A stretch of DNA of 64,000 bases, taken from contig NZ_JANFNS010000006.1 in assembly GCF_024436065.1 (NCBI RefSeq), forward strand, positions 99,435 to 163,434. The letters run 5' to 3'. A model generated the notes under the pieces. That model saw nothing but the letters and a program-made list of their open reading frames with translations, searched no databases and was not told where the DNA came from. The translations under genes were made by a program, and so were the position numbers. Origin of the DNA: Saccharibacillus sp. JS10 (lineage in GTDB: Bacteria > Bacillota > Bacilli > Paenibacillales > Paenibacillaceae). Positions within the stretch are counted from its first letter, which is position 1. Each line of letters starts with the position of its first letter. Below, in pieces: positions 17,721 through 27,041 of the stretch.

Positions 17721-17760
17721 CAGCCTTTCGGTGAATCTATTTGCCGGAAGGCTGTTTGTT
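17721..17760 (+). terminator. Terminator upstream of the SDR gene
   Basis: CAGCCTTTCGG pairs with CCGGAAGGCTG (one wobble), followed by TTTGTTATT. It probably ends the transcript of the small basic peptide. Confidence 0.65.
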
Positions 17761-17799
17761 ATTGAATACATTTTAATAAGGGATAAAGGGAGGGGTAGC

Positions 17800-18732
17800 A
17801 TGTCATCCAAAGTTGCGATCGTAACCGGAACCTCCAGCGGCTTCGGTCTACATATTTGTATAGGGTTGGCTCAAGCCGGCGTGCAAGTCATTGCAGCTAT
17901 GAGGCAACCGGAAAATGCGGATCAATTGATCCAACAAGTCATAAACGCCGATCGCCAATCAGGACAAAGCGAAGCTGCCGATTCAGCCAAGTTCATGGAA
18001 GAATGGGAACCGTTAGGCATCGGACAGATTTCCAAGCATATTTATCCAGTTAAACTTGATGTGCGCGACGATATCCGTGTACGAGAAGTCGTACAAGAAA
18101 TCGCCGAGCGTTTCGGACATATCGATATTTTGGTCAACAATGCAGGGATGGCGATAGGTGGCTTCGTAGATGAAGTACCAATCGAGGCTTGGCAGAAGCA
18201 ATTTGCAGTGAACGTATTCGGGCTGATTTCCATGACGAGTGCCGTCGTTCCGTATATGCGTGAAGCCCGTAGTGGCTGCATTATTCAAATGAGCAGTGTG
18301 AGCGGCGTTATGGGACTACCCGGTTATGGACCGTATGTCTCGTCAAAATTTGCAGTCGAAGGATTCAGTGAATCGTTGGCATTAGAGACGGCGGCTTACG
18401 GCATTCGTACCTATTTAGTGGAGCCTGCTTCATACCGGACTGAAATCTGGGAGAAAGGCTTCGCCAATATTTACCGCACTCCTCGATCCCCAAACGAAAA
18501 GATGCTGGATCGAATGTTGGATATGTCACGGCAAAGTGCGAAAAACGGTGGCAATCCGCAAGACGTTGCTCAACTTGCTGTCGATCTAGCACTTGGCAAA
18601 AAAGGACGAGGGCGTTTTCGTTATGTATTACCTCGCAAAGCGTCATGGATGATTGCTATGAAAAAAAGGGCACCGTTTCGTGTTGTCCAATATGTAATGT
18701 TGTCGATTTTGCGGCGCGAAATGAAGCCTTAA
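17800..18732 (+). CDS. SDR family oxidoreductase
   Basis: Classical short-chain dehydrogenase/reductase of about 310 residues. The NAD(P)-binding TGTSSGFGLH, the NNAGMA motif, the catalytic Ser region (QMSSVSGVMG) and YVSSK (Tyr-x3-Lys) are all present, and the extended C-terminal part carries basic residues (KKGRGRFRYVLPRK). The start at 17800 follows GGGAGGGG. Cytoplasmic. Substrate unknown; similar proteins reduce ketones or steroids. Single gene, convergent with a DinB-family gene. Confidence 0.9.
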   Translation: MSSKVAIVTGTSSGFGLHICIGLAQAGVQVIAAMRQPENADQLIQQVINADRQSGQSEAADSAKFMEEWEPLGIGQISKHIYPVKLDVRDDIRVREVVQEIAERFGHIDILVNNAGMAIGGFVDEVPIEAWQKQFAVNVFGLISMTSAVVPYMREARSGCIIQMSSVSGVMGLPGYGPYVSSKFAVEGFSESLALETAAYGIRTYLVEPASYRTEIWEKGFANIYRTPRSPNEKMLDRMLDMSRQSAKNGGNPQDVAQLAVDLALGKKGRGRFRYVLPRKASWMIAMKKRAPFRVVQYVMLSILRREMKP

Positions 18733-18754
18733 CTTTTGTATTCAAAACGTTCAC

Positions 18755-19228
18755 TCACTCGAATAATAAAATGCCGGGGTCTTTGCCGAGTGCATGAACG
18801 AGCATAGCGTGCAATTGTCCTCGATGATGATAAAAATGAGCGAGCGTTTCGACCAACCATTCGTAACGCGAATAAGAGACTCCCCAATAGGAGACCGTAA
18901 CTTGTTGTAAATCTTCTTCCGTCCATAATGAAACCGCGTATTTTAAGTTGGAGTAGTGAAGACGAAGCGCTTGTTCAATCCCGGGTAACGTATTAGGCGG
19001 CTTAGAGGTGGCATAAAAAATTTCCATCTCTTCAAACGAGGCGCCCATGCCGATTTTAAGATCGGCTTCACATAACATCGATAGATGAATAAATAGTTCA
19101 CCGACAGAAGATTTATGAGATGTAGGTCGCCGATTCAGATCAGCAGTTTCTAGTGTATTCAACATTTCGATTACCGTGTCGATTGCGTAATGAAGTTGAT
19201 GCAAAATGCCCGAGCAATAAAGATTCAT
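18755..19228 (-). CDS. DinB family protein
   Basis: A 157-residue four-helix protein of the DinB/YfiT-like superfamily. Its metal-binding histidines would be in LFIHLSML (first helix pair) and in the C-terminal motif HFYHHRGQLHAML. Members are often bacillithiol-dependent transferases or damage-induced proteins of unknown activity. AGGCGG lies nine bases before the ATG. No operon partner. Confidence 0.85.
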   Translation of the reverse strand: MNLYCSGILHQLHYAIDTVIEMLNTLETADLNRRPTSHKSSVGELFIHLSMLCEADLKIGMGASFEEMEIFYATSKPPNTLPGIEQALRLHYSNLKYAVSLWTEEDLQQVTVSYWGVSYSRYEWLVETLAHFYHHRGQLHAMLVHALGKDPGILLFE

Positions 19229-19643
19229 CTTGAAAACCGCCTACTTTCTTCGCTTTTTTTAATCTTCTGTTTCGAATGCGTTTTCGAATAAAACACTATG
19301 AAAAGTTGCTGGAAAAATCAATATAAAACTTTTGTTTTTTCAAAAATATGGTATCATCAAAAACAAAGAAGGTTCAGTCATCTCTGATTTTCTTCCTCGG
19401 TTTCCACTTATTTTTCCGGATTTTTAAATTTAATTCCTTTTTCTTCGCAAATCCTGTTTTTAAACGATTCCAAAGCTCTTACTAAGGTTAAAGATGTTTA
19501 TGTGGTTTTTCTCTGTCTCGCTTTTTGAACAACCGTTTTCGATCTTGGCAACCCGCAACGGTCCCAATTGAGGACATGACACATTTGCGGACACCGTTCC
19601 GCCACGAGTATAACCGCACATATTGCCGAGGAGGTTCGTCTGA
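19229..19643 (+). promoter_or_regulatory. 415-base glgC upstream region
   Basis: This AT-rich gap carries an extended -10 (TGGTATCAT at 19349-19357) after a T-rich tract, which would give a leader of about 280 bases for glgC. Within the leader AACGGT near 19558 and ACCGTT near 19597 can pair. I recognise no known riboswitch. Confidence 0.35.
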
Positions 19644-20786
19644 ATGAAGAAAAAAGAAATGATCGCAATGCTGCTAGCCGGCGGACAGGGAAAGAGATTG
19701 AAAGGATTGACGAAATCTCTTGCCAAACCTGCTGTTTATTTCGGAGGAACGTATCGGATTATCGATTTTCCGTTGAGTAACTGCACAAATTCCGGAATTG
19801 ACACTGTAGGCGTACTTACTCAATATGAACCTCTTGTTCTTCATTCTTACATAGGAGTCGGAAGTGATTGGGATATGGATCGCAAAAACGGCGGCGTGTT
19901 CGTTTTGCCACCCCATGAACGCGAAGACGGAAGTAGTTGGTACCGCGGAACCGCAGATGCCATCTCGCGAAATCTTAAATTTATCGACCAATACGATCCT
20001 GAGCATTTGCTCGTCTTATCGGGCGATCATGTTTATAAAATGGATTACACGAAATTGCTGGATTACCACAAGGAAAAAGGCGCGGACTGCACGATTTCCG
20101 TTATTAACGTTACGCTTGAAGAAGCTCCAAGCTTCGGCATGATTAATACACATGAAGATTTGAAGATTTATGAATTTGACGAAAAACCGAAAGAGCCAAA
20201 AAGCACGTTGGCTTCGATGGGTGTATATATTTTCAAATGGGACGTTCTACGCAAATATCTGGTCGAAGACATCGATAAGCCGGATTCCGAATCGGCACAC
20301 GACTTCGGTAAAGACATCGTTCCTAAAATGCTTGCCGACGAATTGGCGCTTTACGCGTATCCATTCGAAGGCTACTGGCGCGACGTAGGTACGATTCCAA
20401 GTCTGTGGGAAGCCAATATGGATCTGCTCAAAGATGATCCTGAATTGAACTTGAACGACCCGGAATGGCGCATTTATACGCGTAATCCGAACGAGCCGGC
20501 TCAATATATTTCGCCTGATGCGAAATTGAAAAACTGCATGGTCAACGAAGGTTGCTCGGTGCACGGCGAAGTCGACCGTTCCGTCTTGTTCTACGGCGTT
20601 GAAGTCGGCGAAGGCAGCGTTATTACCGAATCGGTCATTATGCCAGAAGTCAAAATCGGCAAAAACGTCCGTATCCACCGCGCAATCGTCGATCAAGGCA
20701 AAGTCATTCCCGACAATACCGTCATCGGCGCAGACCGCGAAGACGATAATGAGATCTTGCTAATTAACGGTGATTCGCCTTACTGA
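19644..20786 (+). CDS. glgC: Glucose-1-phosphate adenylyltransferase GlgC
   Basis: ADP-glucose pyrophosphorylase catalytic subunit, 380 residues, which makes ADP-glucose from glucose-1-phosphate and ATP for glycogen synthesis. The N-terminal nucleotide loop ([22 protein letters not shown]), the catalytic Asp in [10 protein letters not shown], the sugar-binding EFDEKPKEP and [19 protein letters not shown] are all present. The C-terminal left-handed beta-helix follows, starting near [19 protein letters not shown] precedes the ATG. It pairs with GlgD encoded next, as in Firmicutes heterotetramers. The last bases of the gene are repeated just downstream (see 20770-20838). Confidence 0.96.
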   Translation: MKKKEMIAMLLAGGQGKRLKGLTKSLAKPAVYFGGTYRIIDFPLSNCTNSGIDTVGVLTQYEPLVLHSYIGVGSDWDMDRKNGGVFVLPPHEREDGSSWYRGTADAISRNLKFIDQYDPEHLLVLSGDHVYKMDYTKLLDYHKEKGADCTISVINVTLEEAPSFGMINTHEDLKIYEFDEKPKEPKSTLASMGVYIFKWDVLRKYLVEDIDKPDSESAHDFGKDIVPKMLADELALYAYPFEGYWRDVGTIPSLWEANMDLLKDDPELNLNDPEWRIYTRNPNEPAQYISPDAKLKNCMVNEGCSVHGEVDRSVLFYGVEVGEGSVITESVIMPEVKIGKNVRIHRAIVDQGKVIPDNTVIGADREDDNEILLINGDSPY

Positions 20787-20838
20787 CGAGATCCGAGTCA
20801 GCGGTGTGACCCAATCACCGAAAGTGATTCGCCTTACT
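20770..20838 (+). repeat. 15-base direct repeat of the glgC end
   Basis: GTGATTCGCCTTACT, which holds the last codons of glgC, occurs at 20770-20784 and again at 20824-20838. The second copy also forms a small hairpin (AATCAC-cgaaa-GTGATT). Confidence 0.8.
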
Positions 20839-20935
20839 AAACAAGCACCACCCCTACAATTTTGAACGTACTATCTTCACCCCATAAATACCAAAGCTCG
20901 AAAATCCTTCTTCTTCGTTCGTAGTCAGCGGAGGA

Positions 20936-21029
20936 AGAAATTCAGATCAAAACGCCTTTGAACTCGGAAAGCTACTTCCTGCATCGTCTTACATCTTTCC
21001 GAGTGAAACAGCGTTTTAATCGAATTTCT
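20936..21029. repeat. Nested palindromic element between glgC and glgD
   Basis: Three helices nest symmetrically: AGAAATTC/GAATTTCT, AAAACGC/GCGTTTT and CTCGGAAAG/CTTTCCGAG, separated by internal loops of 5/4 and 7/7 bases, around a 23-base apical loop. The outer arms (CGAGAGAAATTCG read on the minus strand, GCGGAGGAAGAAATT on the plus strand) match the ends of the palindromic element at 62608-62791. It lies in the 332-base gap between glgC and glgD. Confidence 0.75.
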
Positions 21030-21118
21030 CTCGCAGCGCCTCGACAAACGAAAGGTAAAAAGGGTTTTGCCGAGCCGACACACGCATCACAACACAGCAT
21101 ACAAGGGACGGTGGAACC

Positions 21119-22222
21119 ATGAAACTCATGGGTGTAATCAATTTGGACCACGAACTGGACCAATTAAACGAGCTGACGTATTTCCGGGCAGGCGCGGCGG
21201 TTCCTTTCGCGGGACGTTACCGTCTGATCGACTTTGCGTTATCGAATATGATGAGCGCAGGCGTGCAAGATATCGCATTGTTTGTACGCCGTAAATATCG
21301 TTCGCTACTTGACCATCTGGGCGAAGGTCGTCCGTGGGATCTCGACCGTAAACGCGGCGGATTGTTCATTTTGCCTCCGGATTGGAACGATCCAACCGAT
21401 ATTTCGGCAGGCGATCTACAACACATGCACAATAACCGTGACTTTTTCGCACGGAGTACCGGTGAATATGTCGTGCATTCCGGAAGCCAGCATTTATCCA
21501 AAGTAGATTTTCAAGATCTCGCAGAAAAACATAAAGCTTCGGGAGCAGACGTAACCGTCGTTTACAAACGCGTTGATCTGCTGGAACCCGAACATGATGC
21601 TTGTTTCCGCGTAGATCTCGGTGAAGACGGCTTTGTTAGCGGAATTCATAACGAAAAAGGCCACCATAATATTTATATCGAACTATTTATTATGGAAAAA
21701 GGTCTGTACCTCCAACAAATGGAATACTGCATCGCACACGGCGACAGTTACTTTTTCCGTGACGCGATTCTGCGTAACCCAAGCGGTCTGAAAATTGGCG
21801 GTTACGAATATACAGGTTATCATGCGGTGATCAACTCGATCCAAAGCTATTACAAAAATAGCTTGGAACTGTTGGACCCAGAGAAGTATAAGCAGTTGTT
21901 CTCACCGGAAATGCCGGTACACACCAAAATTAAGTATGAAGCGCCAACCAAATACCTTGAAGGTGCGGATGTGAAAAATTCGCTCGTCGCAAACGGCTGC
22001 CAGATCGCAGGCGAAGTCGAAGGTAGCGTTCTTTTCCGTGGTGTCAAAGTGGAAAAAGGAGCGAAAGTCATCAATTCGATCATCATGCAGAAATGCGTGA
22101 TCGAAGCGGGTGCGATCGTAGAGAACGTAATTCTCGATAAAGACGTCTTGTTAACCGAAAATCGTACACTCGTTGGCGATTCGCGCAAACCTTATGTCAT
22201 TGCCAAACGTAGCGTGTTGTAA
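21119..22222 (+). CDS. glgD: Glucose-1-phosphate adenylyltransferase subunit GlgD
   Basis: Regulatory partner of GlgC, 367 residues. It keeps the overall nucleotidyltransferase plus beta-helix layout (FRAGAAVPFAGRYRLIDFALSNMM, then C-terminal VKNSLVANGCQIAGEVEGSVLFRGV). It has lost the glycine-rich loop, and the catalytic Asp region GDHVY of GlgC is replaced by HSGSQHLSKVD, so it should be catalytically inactive and act by stimulating GlgC. The ATG follows GGTGG. It lies 332 bases after glgC, with a palindromic element between them, and ends at a strong terminator. Confidence 0.94.
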   Translation: MKLMGVINLDHELDQLNELTYFRAGAAVPFAGRYRLIDFALSNMMSAGVQDIALFVRRKYRSLLDHLGEGRPWDLDRKRGGLFILPPDWNDPTDISAGDLQHMHNNRDFFARSTGEYVVHSGSQHLSKVDFQDLAEKHKASGADVTVVYKRVDLLEPEHDACFRVDLGEDGFVSGIHNEKGHHNIYIELFIMEKGLYLQQMEYCIAHGDSYFFRDAILRNPSGLKIGGYEYTGYHAVINSIQSYYKNSLELLDPEKYKQLFSPEMPVHTKIKYEAPTKYLEGADVKNSLVANGCQIAGEVEGSVLFRGVKVEKGAKVINSIIMQKCVIEAGAIVENVILDKDVLLTENRTLVGDSRKPYVIAKRSVL

Positions 22223-22297
22223 AATTTCGACATCAATCGTCAAAAAAAGGGTTTAACAATTTTATATTTTTGCCGATATATAGGGCAAGCCGTAGGT

Positions 22298-22343
22298 CTT
22301 CCAGACCGTATTTCTTCGGAATACGGTTGTGGAAGGCTTTTTT
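22298..22343 (+). terminator. Terminator after glgD
   Basis: Two-part stem CTTCCA-ACCGTATT / AATACGGT-TGGAAG followed by GC and six T. Confidence 0.85.
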
Positions 22344-22349
22344 GGTTCC

Positions 22350-22358
22350 TGTTATAAT
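22350..22358 (+). promoter_or_regulatory. Extended -10 promoter of glgP
   Basis: TGTTATAAT directly after the glgD terminator and about 100 bases before the glgP start, so glgP has its own promoter. Confidence 0.5.
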
Positions 22359-22456
22359 CTAAGCGTTCATCTCAAAACTCAGTCATGTAGAGAAACCATA
22401 CTTTATTCGTCCGTCGTCGAATGCGGAATTTGACGAAACGGGGAAGGGGCTCACTT

Positions 22457-24916
22457 ATGTTCACTAATAAAGAGAATTTCAAACAAGAATTTAAACAGCG
22501 TTTGATCGGAAAAACCGGTCGTCAAATGCACGAAGTTACCGAAGACGATGTTTATGCCGCGCTCGGCAGCATGATTCGAGAGCGAATTGGTAGCGATTGG
22601 GCTGCCACTAACCGCGCTTATACCGAACAAGGTGAGCGCCAAGTGTATTACTTTTCTATGGAATTTTTGATTGGACGTCTGCTTGGCAATAACTTGTTGA
22701 ATTTGGGTGTATTGGACACTGTTCGAGAAGGGCTTGGCGAACTCGGATGGGATCTTGAAGACATTGAAGAATATGAAGCAGATGCAGGTCTCGGGAATGG
22801 CGGTCTAGGTCGACTAGCTGCTTGTTTCCTCGATTCGTTGGCATCTTTGGGATATGCAGGGCACGGAAACGGAATTCGGTATAAATACGGATTGTTCGAG
22901 CAAAAAATTATCGACGGCCATCAAGTCGAGTTGCCCGACTATTGGTTGCAAAAAGGCAACGTATGGGAAGTACGCCGCGATGATAAAAAAGTAAACGTTC
23001 AATTTTGGGGCAACGTTGAATCGCATGAAGTGAATGGACGCCTTGTATACGAAACGCAAAACAGCGAGACGGTCTGGGCAGTTCCTTATGATGTACCGGT
23101 AGTCGGTTATGAAAATTCCGCGGTGAATACGCTGCGTCTATGGAGCGCCGAATCGGCAGCTAATCCAGCTCGTGATTTTGGCGGCGCAGGAAGCAACTAC
23201 TATAACTTCTTGGATTACAAACGTTCGGTCGAGACCGTATCCGAATTTTTGTATCCGGACGATTCGAATTACGAAGGTAAACTGCTGCGTCTGAAGCAAG
23301 AATATTTCTTGTGTTCAGCAGGTGTGCAAAGCGTAATTCGCACTTTCGACAAATTGCATTTGCCGTATACCCAATTGGCAGAACGCGTGGCAATCCATAT
23401 TAACGATACCCATCCGACGCTGGTGATTCCAGAACTGATGCGTATTTTGATGGATGAAAAAGGTTTTGGCTGGGAAGAAGCATGGGATATCGTATCGCAT
23501 ACGGTTTCGTACACAAACCATACGATTTTGAGCGAAGCTCTCGAAATGTGGCCTGAGCAAATGATTCGCGAATTGCTGCCACGCGTCTATATGATTATCG
23601 AAGAATTGAACGCTCGCTTCTGCGGAATGTTACTGAAACAATATCCAGGTGACCAAGATCGGGTATCGCGTATGGCGATCATCGAAAGCGGTCAAGTGAA
23701 AATGGCGCATTTGGCGATTTACGGTAGTTATAGCGTCAATGGCGTAGCGGCGCTGCATACCGATATTCTTAAAAATCGCGAAATGAAAGATTTTTACGAG
23801 CTATATCCAGACCGCTTTAACAATAAAACAAACGGAATCACACATCGCCGCTGGCTGATGCACGCCAATCCGGATTTGGAAAATGTGATCGATCATACAA
23901 TCGGTACAGCTTGGAAAAAGCAGCCGGATCAACTGAACGAGTTGTTGAAGTATGCAAATGACGCGGTGGTTCAAGATAAAATTCGTCATGTAAAATTGAA
24001 AAACAAAGAACGTCTGGCTTCGTATATTTATAAAAAACACGGCGTTTCGGTCGATACAAATTCGATCTTCGATGTGCAAGTAAAACGACTTCATGCGTAT
24101 AAACGTCAATTGCTGAACGCTCTGCATATCATGGATCTATACAACCGAATCAAAGAAGAACCGTCGCTTGAGATCACACCGCGAACTTTCATTTTCGGTG
24201 CCAAAGCGGCTCCAGGGTATTATATGGCGAAGCAGATCATCAAGCTGATCAATAATATCGCGCAGACCGTCAACAATGATCCGCAAACGAAAGATCGGTT
24301 GAACGTATTCTTTTTGGAAAACTATTCGGTGTCGCTGGCTGAAAAGATCGTTCCGGCAGCCGATGTCAGCGAGCAGATTTCTACAGCGGGTAAAGAAGCG
24401 TCCGGTACAGGCAATATGAAACTGATGATGAACGGTGCGCTGACTGTGGGTACGCTGGATGGAGCCAATGTCGAGATGTACGAATCGCTTGGCGACGAAG
24501 GCATGTATCTGTTCGGTCTGCGTATCGAAGAAGTCGAAAAATATTACCGTGAAGGCGGCTACTCGGCGCAAGCGATCTATAATAGCGATGAGCGAGTGAA
24601 AAAGGTACTGGATCAGTTGATCCAACCGGGACCTTTCTGTCAAAACGGACAAAGTTTCGATCCGATCTATCATTCGCTGCTCAGTCACAATGATGAGTAC
24701 TTCGTATTGAGAGACTTTGCAAGCTATGCCGATGCTCAAACGCAAATCGGTCTGGATTATCAAGATTCGAAGTTGTGGACATCCAAATCGATTCTGAACA
24801 TCGCGAAGTCCGGACGTTTTGCTGGAGATCGTACGATTAAAGAATACGCTACGGAGATTTGGGGCGTGAACCCAGCCAATATGGCTTCGCGTTCAGGTCT
24901 GCAAGGGAATCACTAA
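22457..24916 (+). CDS. glgP: Glycogen/alpha-glucan phosphorylase GlgP
   Basis: Glycogen phosphorylase of about 819 residues, releasing glucose-1-phosphate from glycogen or maltodextrin. Typical landmarks are YYFSMEFLIGRLLGNN, DAGLGNGGLGRLAACFLDS, INDTHPTLVIPELMRI, TNGITHRRW, FDVQVKRLHAYKRQLLN and the PLP region EASGTGNMKLMMNG, with the cofactor lysine. The start at 22457 follows AAGGGG. With GlgC/GlgD it gives a locus with both synthesis and breakdown, but glycogen synthase (glgA) and branching enzyme (glgB) are not in this window. Confidence 0.96.
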   Translation: MFTNKENFKQEFKQRLIGKTGRQMHEVTEDDVYAALGSMIRERIGSDWAATNRAYTEQGERQVYYFSMEFLIGRLLGNNLLNLGVLDTVREGLGELGWDLEDIEEYEADAGLGNGGLGRLAACFLDSLASLGYAGHGNGIRYKYGLFEQKIIDGHQVELPDYWLQKGNVWEVRRDDKKVNVQFWGNVESHEVNGRLVYETQNSETVWAVPYDVPVVGYENSAVNTLRLWSAESAANPARDFGGAGSNYYNFLDYKRSVETVSEFLYPDDSNYEGKLLRLKQEYFLCSAGVQSVIRTFDKLHLPYTQLAERVAIHINDTHPTLVIPELMRILMDEKGFGWEEAWDIVSHTVSYTNHTILSEALEMWPEQMIRELLPRVYMIIEELNARFCGMLLKQYPGDQDRVSRMAIIESGQVKMAHLAIYGSYSVNGVAALHTDILKNREMKDFYELYPDRFNNKTNGITHRRWLMHANPDLENVIDHTIGTAWKKQPDQLNELLKYANDAVVQDKIRHVKLKNKERLASYIYKKHGVSVDTNSIFDVQVKRLHAYKRQLLNALHIMDLYNRIKEEPSLEITPRTFIFGAKAAPGYYMAKQIIKLINNIAQTVNNDPQTKDRLNVFFLENYSVSLAEKIVPAADVSEQISTAGKEASGTGNMKLMMNGALTVGTLDGANVEMYESLGDEGMYLFGLRIEEVEKYYREGGYSAQAIYNSDERVKKVLDQLIQPGPFCQNGQSFDPIYHSLLSHNDEYFVLRDFASYADAQTQIGLDYQDSKLWTSKSILNIAKSGRFAGDRTIKEYATEIWGVNPANMASRSGLQGNH

Positions 24917-24935
24917 TTACAAATTTCAGTGTTCT

Positions 24936-24961
24936 AGCCGCTCCTAACAGAGCGGCTTTTT
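24936..24961 (+). terminator. Terminator after glgP
   Basis: AGCCGCTC-ctaaca-GAGCGGCT followed by a T run. Confidence 0.9.
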
Positions 24962-25165
24962 ATATTCAAAAAGTTACTTTTCAAGACAAGAAATAAACAA
25001 TCTGAAGATTAAAAGGATTGATCTTTTTCAAAACGAAGCCTCTTTTACTTATTTGTTCAGAAATTTTAGCAAAAACTTGCTTTTTCCAGCAGGAGTTTAT
25101 GAAAGCCCGCCGAATGATATAGGGTATCATCCTGGCTTGAATATGTTCACAAAGGAGCGACCCTA

Positions 25166-25699
25166 ATGAAGATCAGATTCGCTACACCGGAAGATGCTGC
25201 CGGAATCGCGCAAGTTCATGTCGATAGCTGGAAAACGACGTATAAAGGGATCGTCTCCGATATTTACTTGGATAATCTATCTGTGCAGGAACGCCGAACG
25301 AAATGGCAAAAGCGTCTACAAGACCCGGAGCCTGGCGAAGGGGTCATGGTTGCCGAAAATGATCGCGGGCAAATCTGCGGATTTCTGGATTACGGGGTAG
25401 ATCGGGAAAGCGGAAAAGTCCATGAAGCCGAATTATATGCGGTGTATCTGCTGCAAAGTGAACAGCGCAAAGGAATCGGACGTCAGATGGTTGATCGCAT
25501 GTTAAGCGAGCTTCAAGCACGTGAATACCGTTCGCTAATGATCTGGGTATTGGAACAAAATCCAGCAATCGCTTTTTATCAACGGTTAGGCGGGAAAGAA
25601 GTGGATCGCAAAGAAATTCAGATCGGCGATGAACGCTTCACAGAAATTGCATTAAGCTGGCAAGACATCACTGCATTAAAAATTCAAAAAGAAGATTGA
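25166..25699 (+). CDS. GNAT family N-acetyltransferase
   Basis: GCN5-related acetyltransferase, 177 residues. It starts with the usual IRFATPEDAAGIAQVHVDSWKTTYKG, has AVYLLQSEQRKGIGRQMVDRML, which is the acetyl-CoA loop (Q/R-x-x-G-x-G), and VLEQNPAIAFYQRLGG in the last part of the fold. The family acetylates amines of antibiotics, polyamines or protein N-termini; substrate not identifiable. AAAGGAG precedes the ATG. The next gene, a diguanylate cyclase, starts 9 bases later, so both are co-transcribed. Confidence 0.92.
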   Translation: MKIRFATPEDAAGIAQVHVDSWKTTYKGIVSDIYLDNLSVQERRTKWQKRLQDPEPGEGVMVAENDRGQICGFLDYGVDRESGKVHEAELYAVYLLQSEQRKGIGRQMVDRMLSELQAREYRSLMIWVLEQNPAIAFYQRLGGKEVDRKEIQIGDERFTEIALSWQDITALKIQKED

Positions 25700-25708
25700 G
25701 GCTCTCTG

Positions 25709-26890
25709 ATGAATCTACATTTGGACCCGCAAACCATCTACGTTTCGTTAATTTGTGGACATGTGCTGACGATCTTGCTGTTAAGCGCTTATCGTCGAAG
25801 TGAAATTCGGGACGCTTCAATCTCTTTCTTTTTTACCGCTAAATTAATACAAGCTGTGGCGTGGTCGTTAATGGTTCTGAAAGGGAACTTTAACGATCTC
25901 GTCGTTCTTTCGTTATCGAATACGTTATTGTTTATCGGGATCGCTTTTGAAGCGGCAGCTTTACTCAAGTTACAAGACGTTTTGACTCTCCGTATGCAAA
26001 AAATCGGAATTGCGATGACGATCTTGGCAATCGTATGCTTTAACTCGATTCTTTTTGGACATAATGATGAAATGATCCGTATAGCTGTAGCCTCTTTTTT
26101 CGCCGCGTTATTTATTACTCCGCCTGCACTTCGTCTGCTCTATCAAAAAAAATCTTCTACGCTTCGAAAAGTTATGGGAAGTGTGTATACGTTGCTTGCG
26201 ATCGCTTTATTGATTCGTACATTCGGCGCTTTGAGCATAGATACGTTTAACGGATTGCTTGCTTCTCGCGTCACGCATGACTTATTTTCGATCTGTGCGT
26301 ACATGACGATGATTCTGACCAATACCGGTTTTGTGTTACTCGCGAAGCAAAAATCGGATGAAGATTTATTTCGCTTGGCGAGTCTTGACGATCTAACGCA
26401 GATCTGGAATCGCCGTACTTTTGTGCTCAAATCCGAGATTATGCTGGATCAACATGCCAAACGGCAGCTTCCGGTTTCTTTTTTGTTATTCGATATTGAT
26501 GGGTTCAAAGGAATCAACGATCAATACGGGCATGATATCGGAGATCGGGTACTTCGGGAAATGAGCGTGATCGTCTCGCAGCAATTAGGGACCAATGATT
26601 TATTCGGTCGTTATGGCGGCGATGAATTTGCCATTATATTGCCGGGGTATTCGATTCCTGAATCAACGTTGCTTGCGGAGCGTATTCGTGTAGCCGTCGA
26701 AGGAACGTATACGCTAAGTATTGGCGCACTGACTTTTGTTCCTCAACATCGTTCGCAGCTGGATCGTGTATATAAAAGTTGCGACCTTGCTCTATATGAT
26801 GCCAAAAGGGAAGGACGGAATACGATACGGCGCGCTGAACGTTATTTTGAAAAGCCTTTAACCGAAGAAATCGATTATGTTCGGATTTGA
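25709..26890 (+). CDS. Membrane-bound GGDEF diguanylate cyclase
   Basis: A 393-residue protein with an N-terminal membrane region of about six or seven hydrophobic helices (residues 8-215) and a C-terminal GGDEF domain (LDDLTQIWNRRTF to the end). The active-site motif is intact as RYGGDEFAI near residue 310, and FDIDGFKGINDQYGHDIGD holds the metal and base contacts. The product-inhibition site RxxD is not present: the residue three before the Asp of TNDLFGR is not Arg. It should make cyclic di-GMP. It follows the GNAT gene by 9 bases with a GAGG Shine-Dalgarno. Confidence 0.93.
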   Translation: MNLHLDPQTIYVSLICGHVLTILLLSAYRRSEIRDASISFFFTAKLIQAVAWSLMVLKGNFNDLVVLSLSNTLLFIGIAFEAAALLKLQDVLTLRMQKIGIAMTILAIVCFNSILFGHNDEMIRIAVASFFAALFITPPALRLLYQKKSSTLRKVMGSVYTLLAIALLIRTFGALSIDTFNGLLASRVTHDLFSICAYMTMILTNTGFVLLAKQKSDEDLFRLASLDDLTQIWNRRTFVLKSEIMLDQHAKRQLPVSFLLFDIDGFKGINDQYGHDIGDRVLREMSVIVSQQLGTNDLFGRYGGDEFAIILPGYSIPESTLLAERIRVAVEGTYTLSIGALTFVPQHRSQLDRVYKSCDLALYDAKREGRNTIRRAERYFEKPLTEEIDYVRI

Positions 26891-27041
26891 ATATAAAAAA
26901 TTGAATAGGTGAAAACGGAAACTTTGAGAGCACATCATATAATTTTCAGGAAATTTCGTGAAAAGGGATGTATTTTCATTTCAGCCGTGCTAAGATACGT
27001 TTTGTTTTTAAATAAACAATGTATCGAAGGAGGGTGAAGAG

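Noticed and set aside
19229..19643. Possible riboswitch in the long glgC leader
   Set aside because: Only a short complementary pair is visible; no known riboswitch core could be matched.
20787..21118. Small coding gene between glgC and glgD
   Set aside because: No frame with a ribosome binding site; the region is explained by the nested palindrome.
24137..24763. 208-codon minus-strand frame inside glgP
   Set aside because: It lies wholly within a conserved gene and its protein has no family features; caused by codon use.
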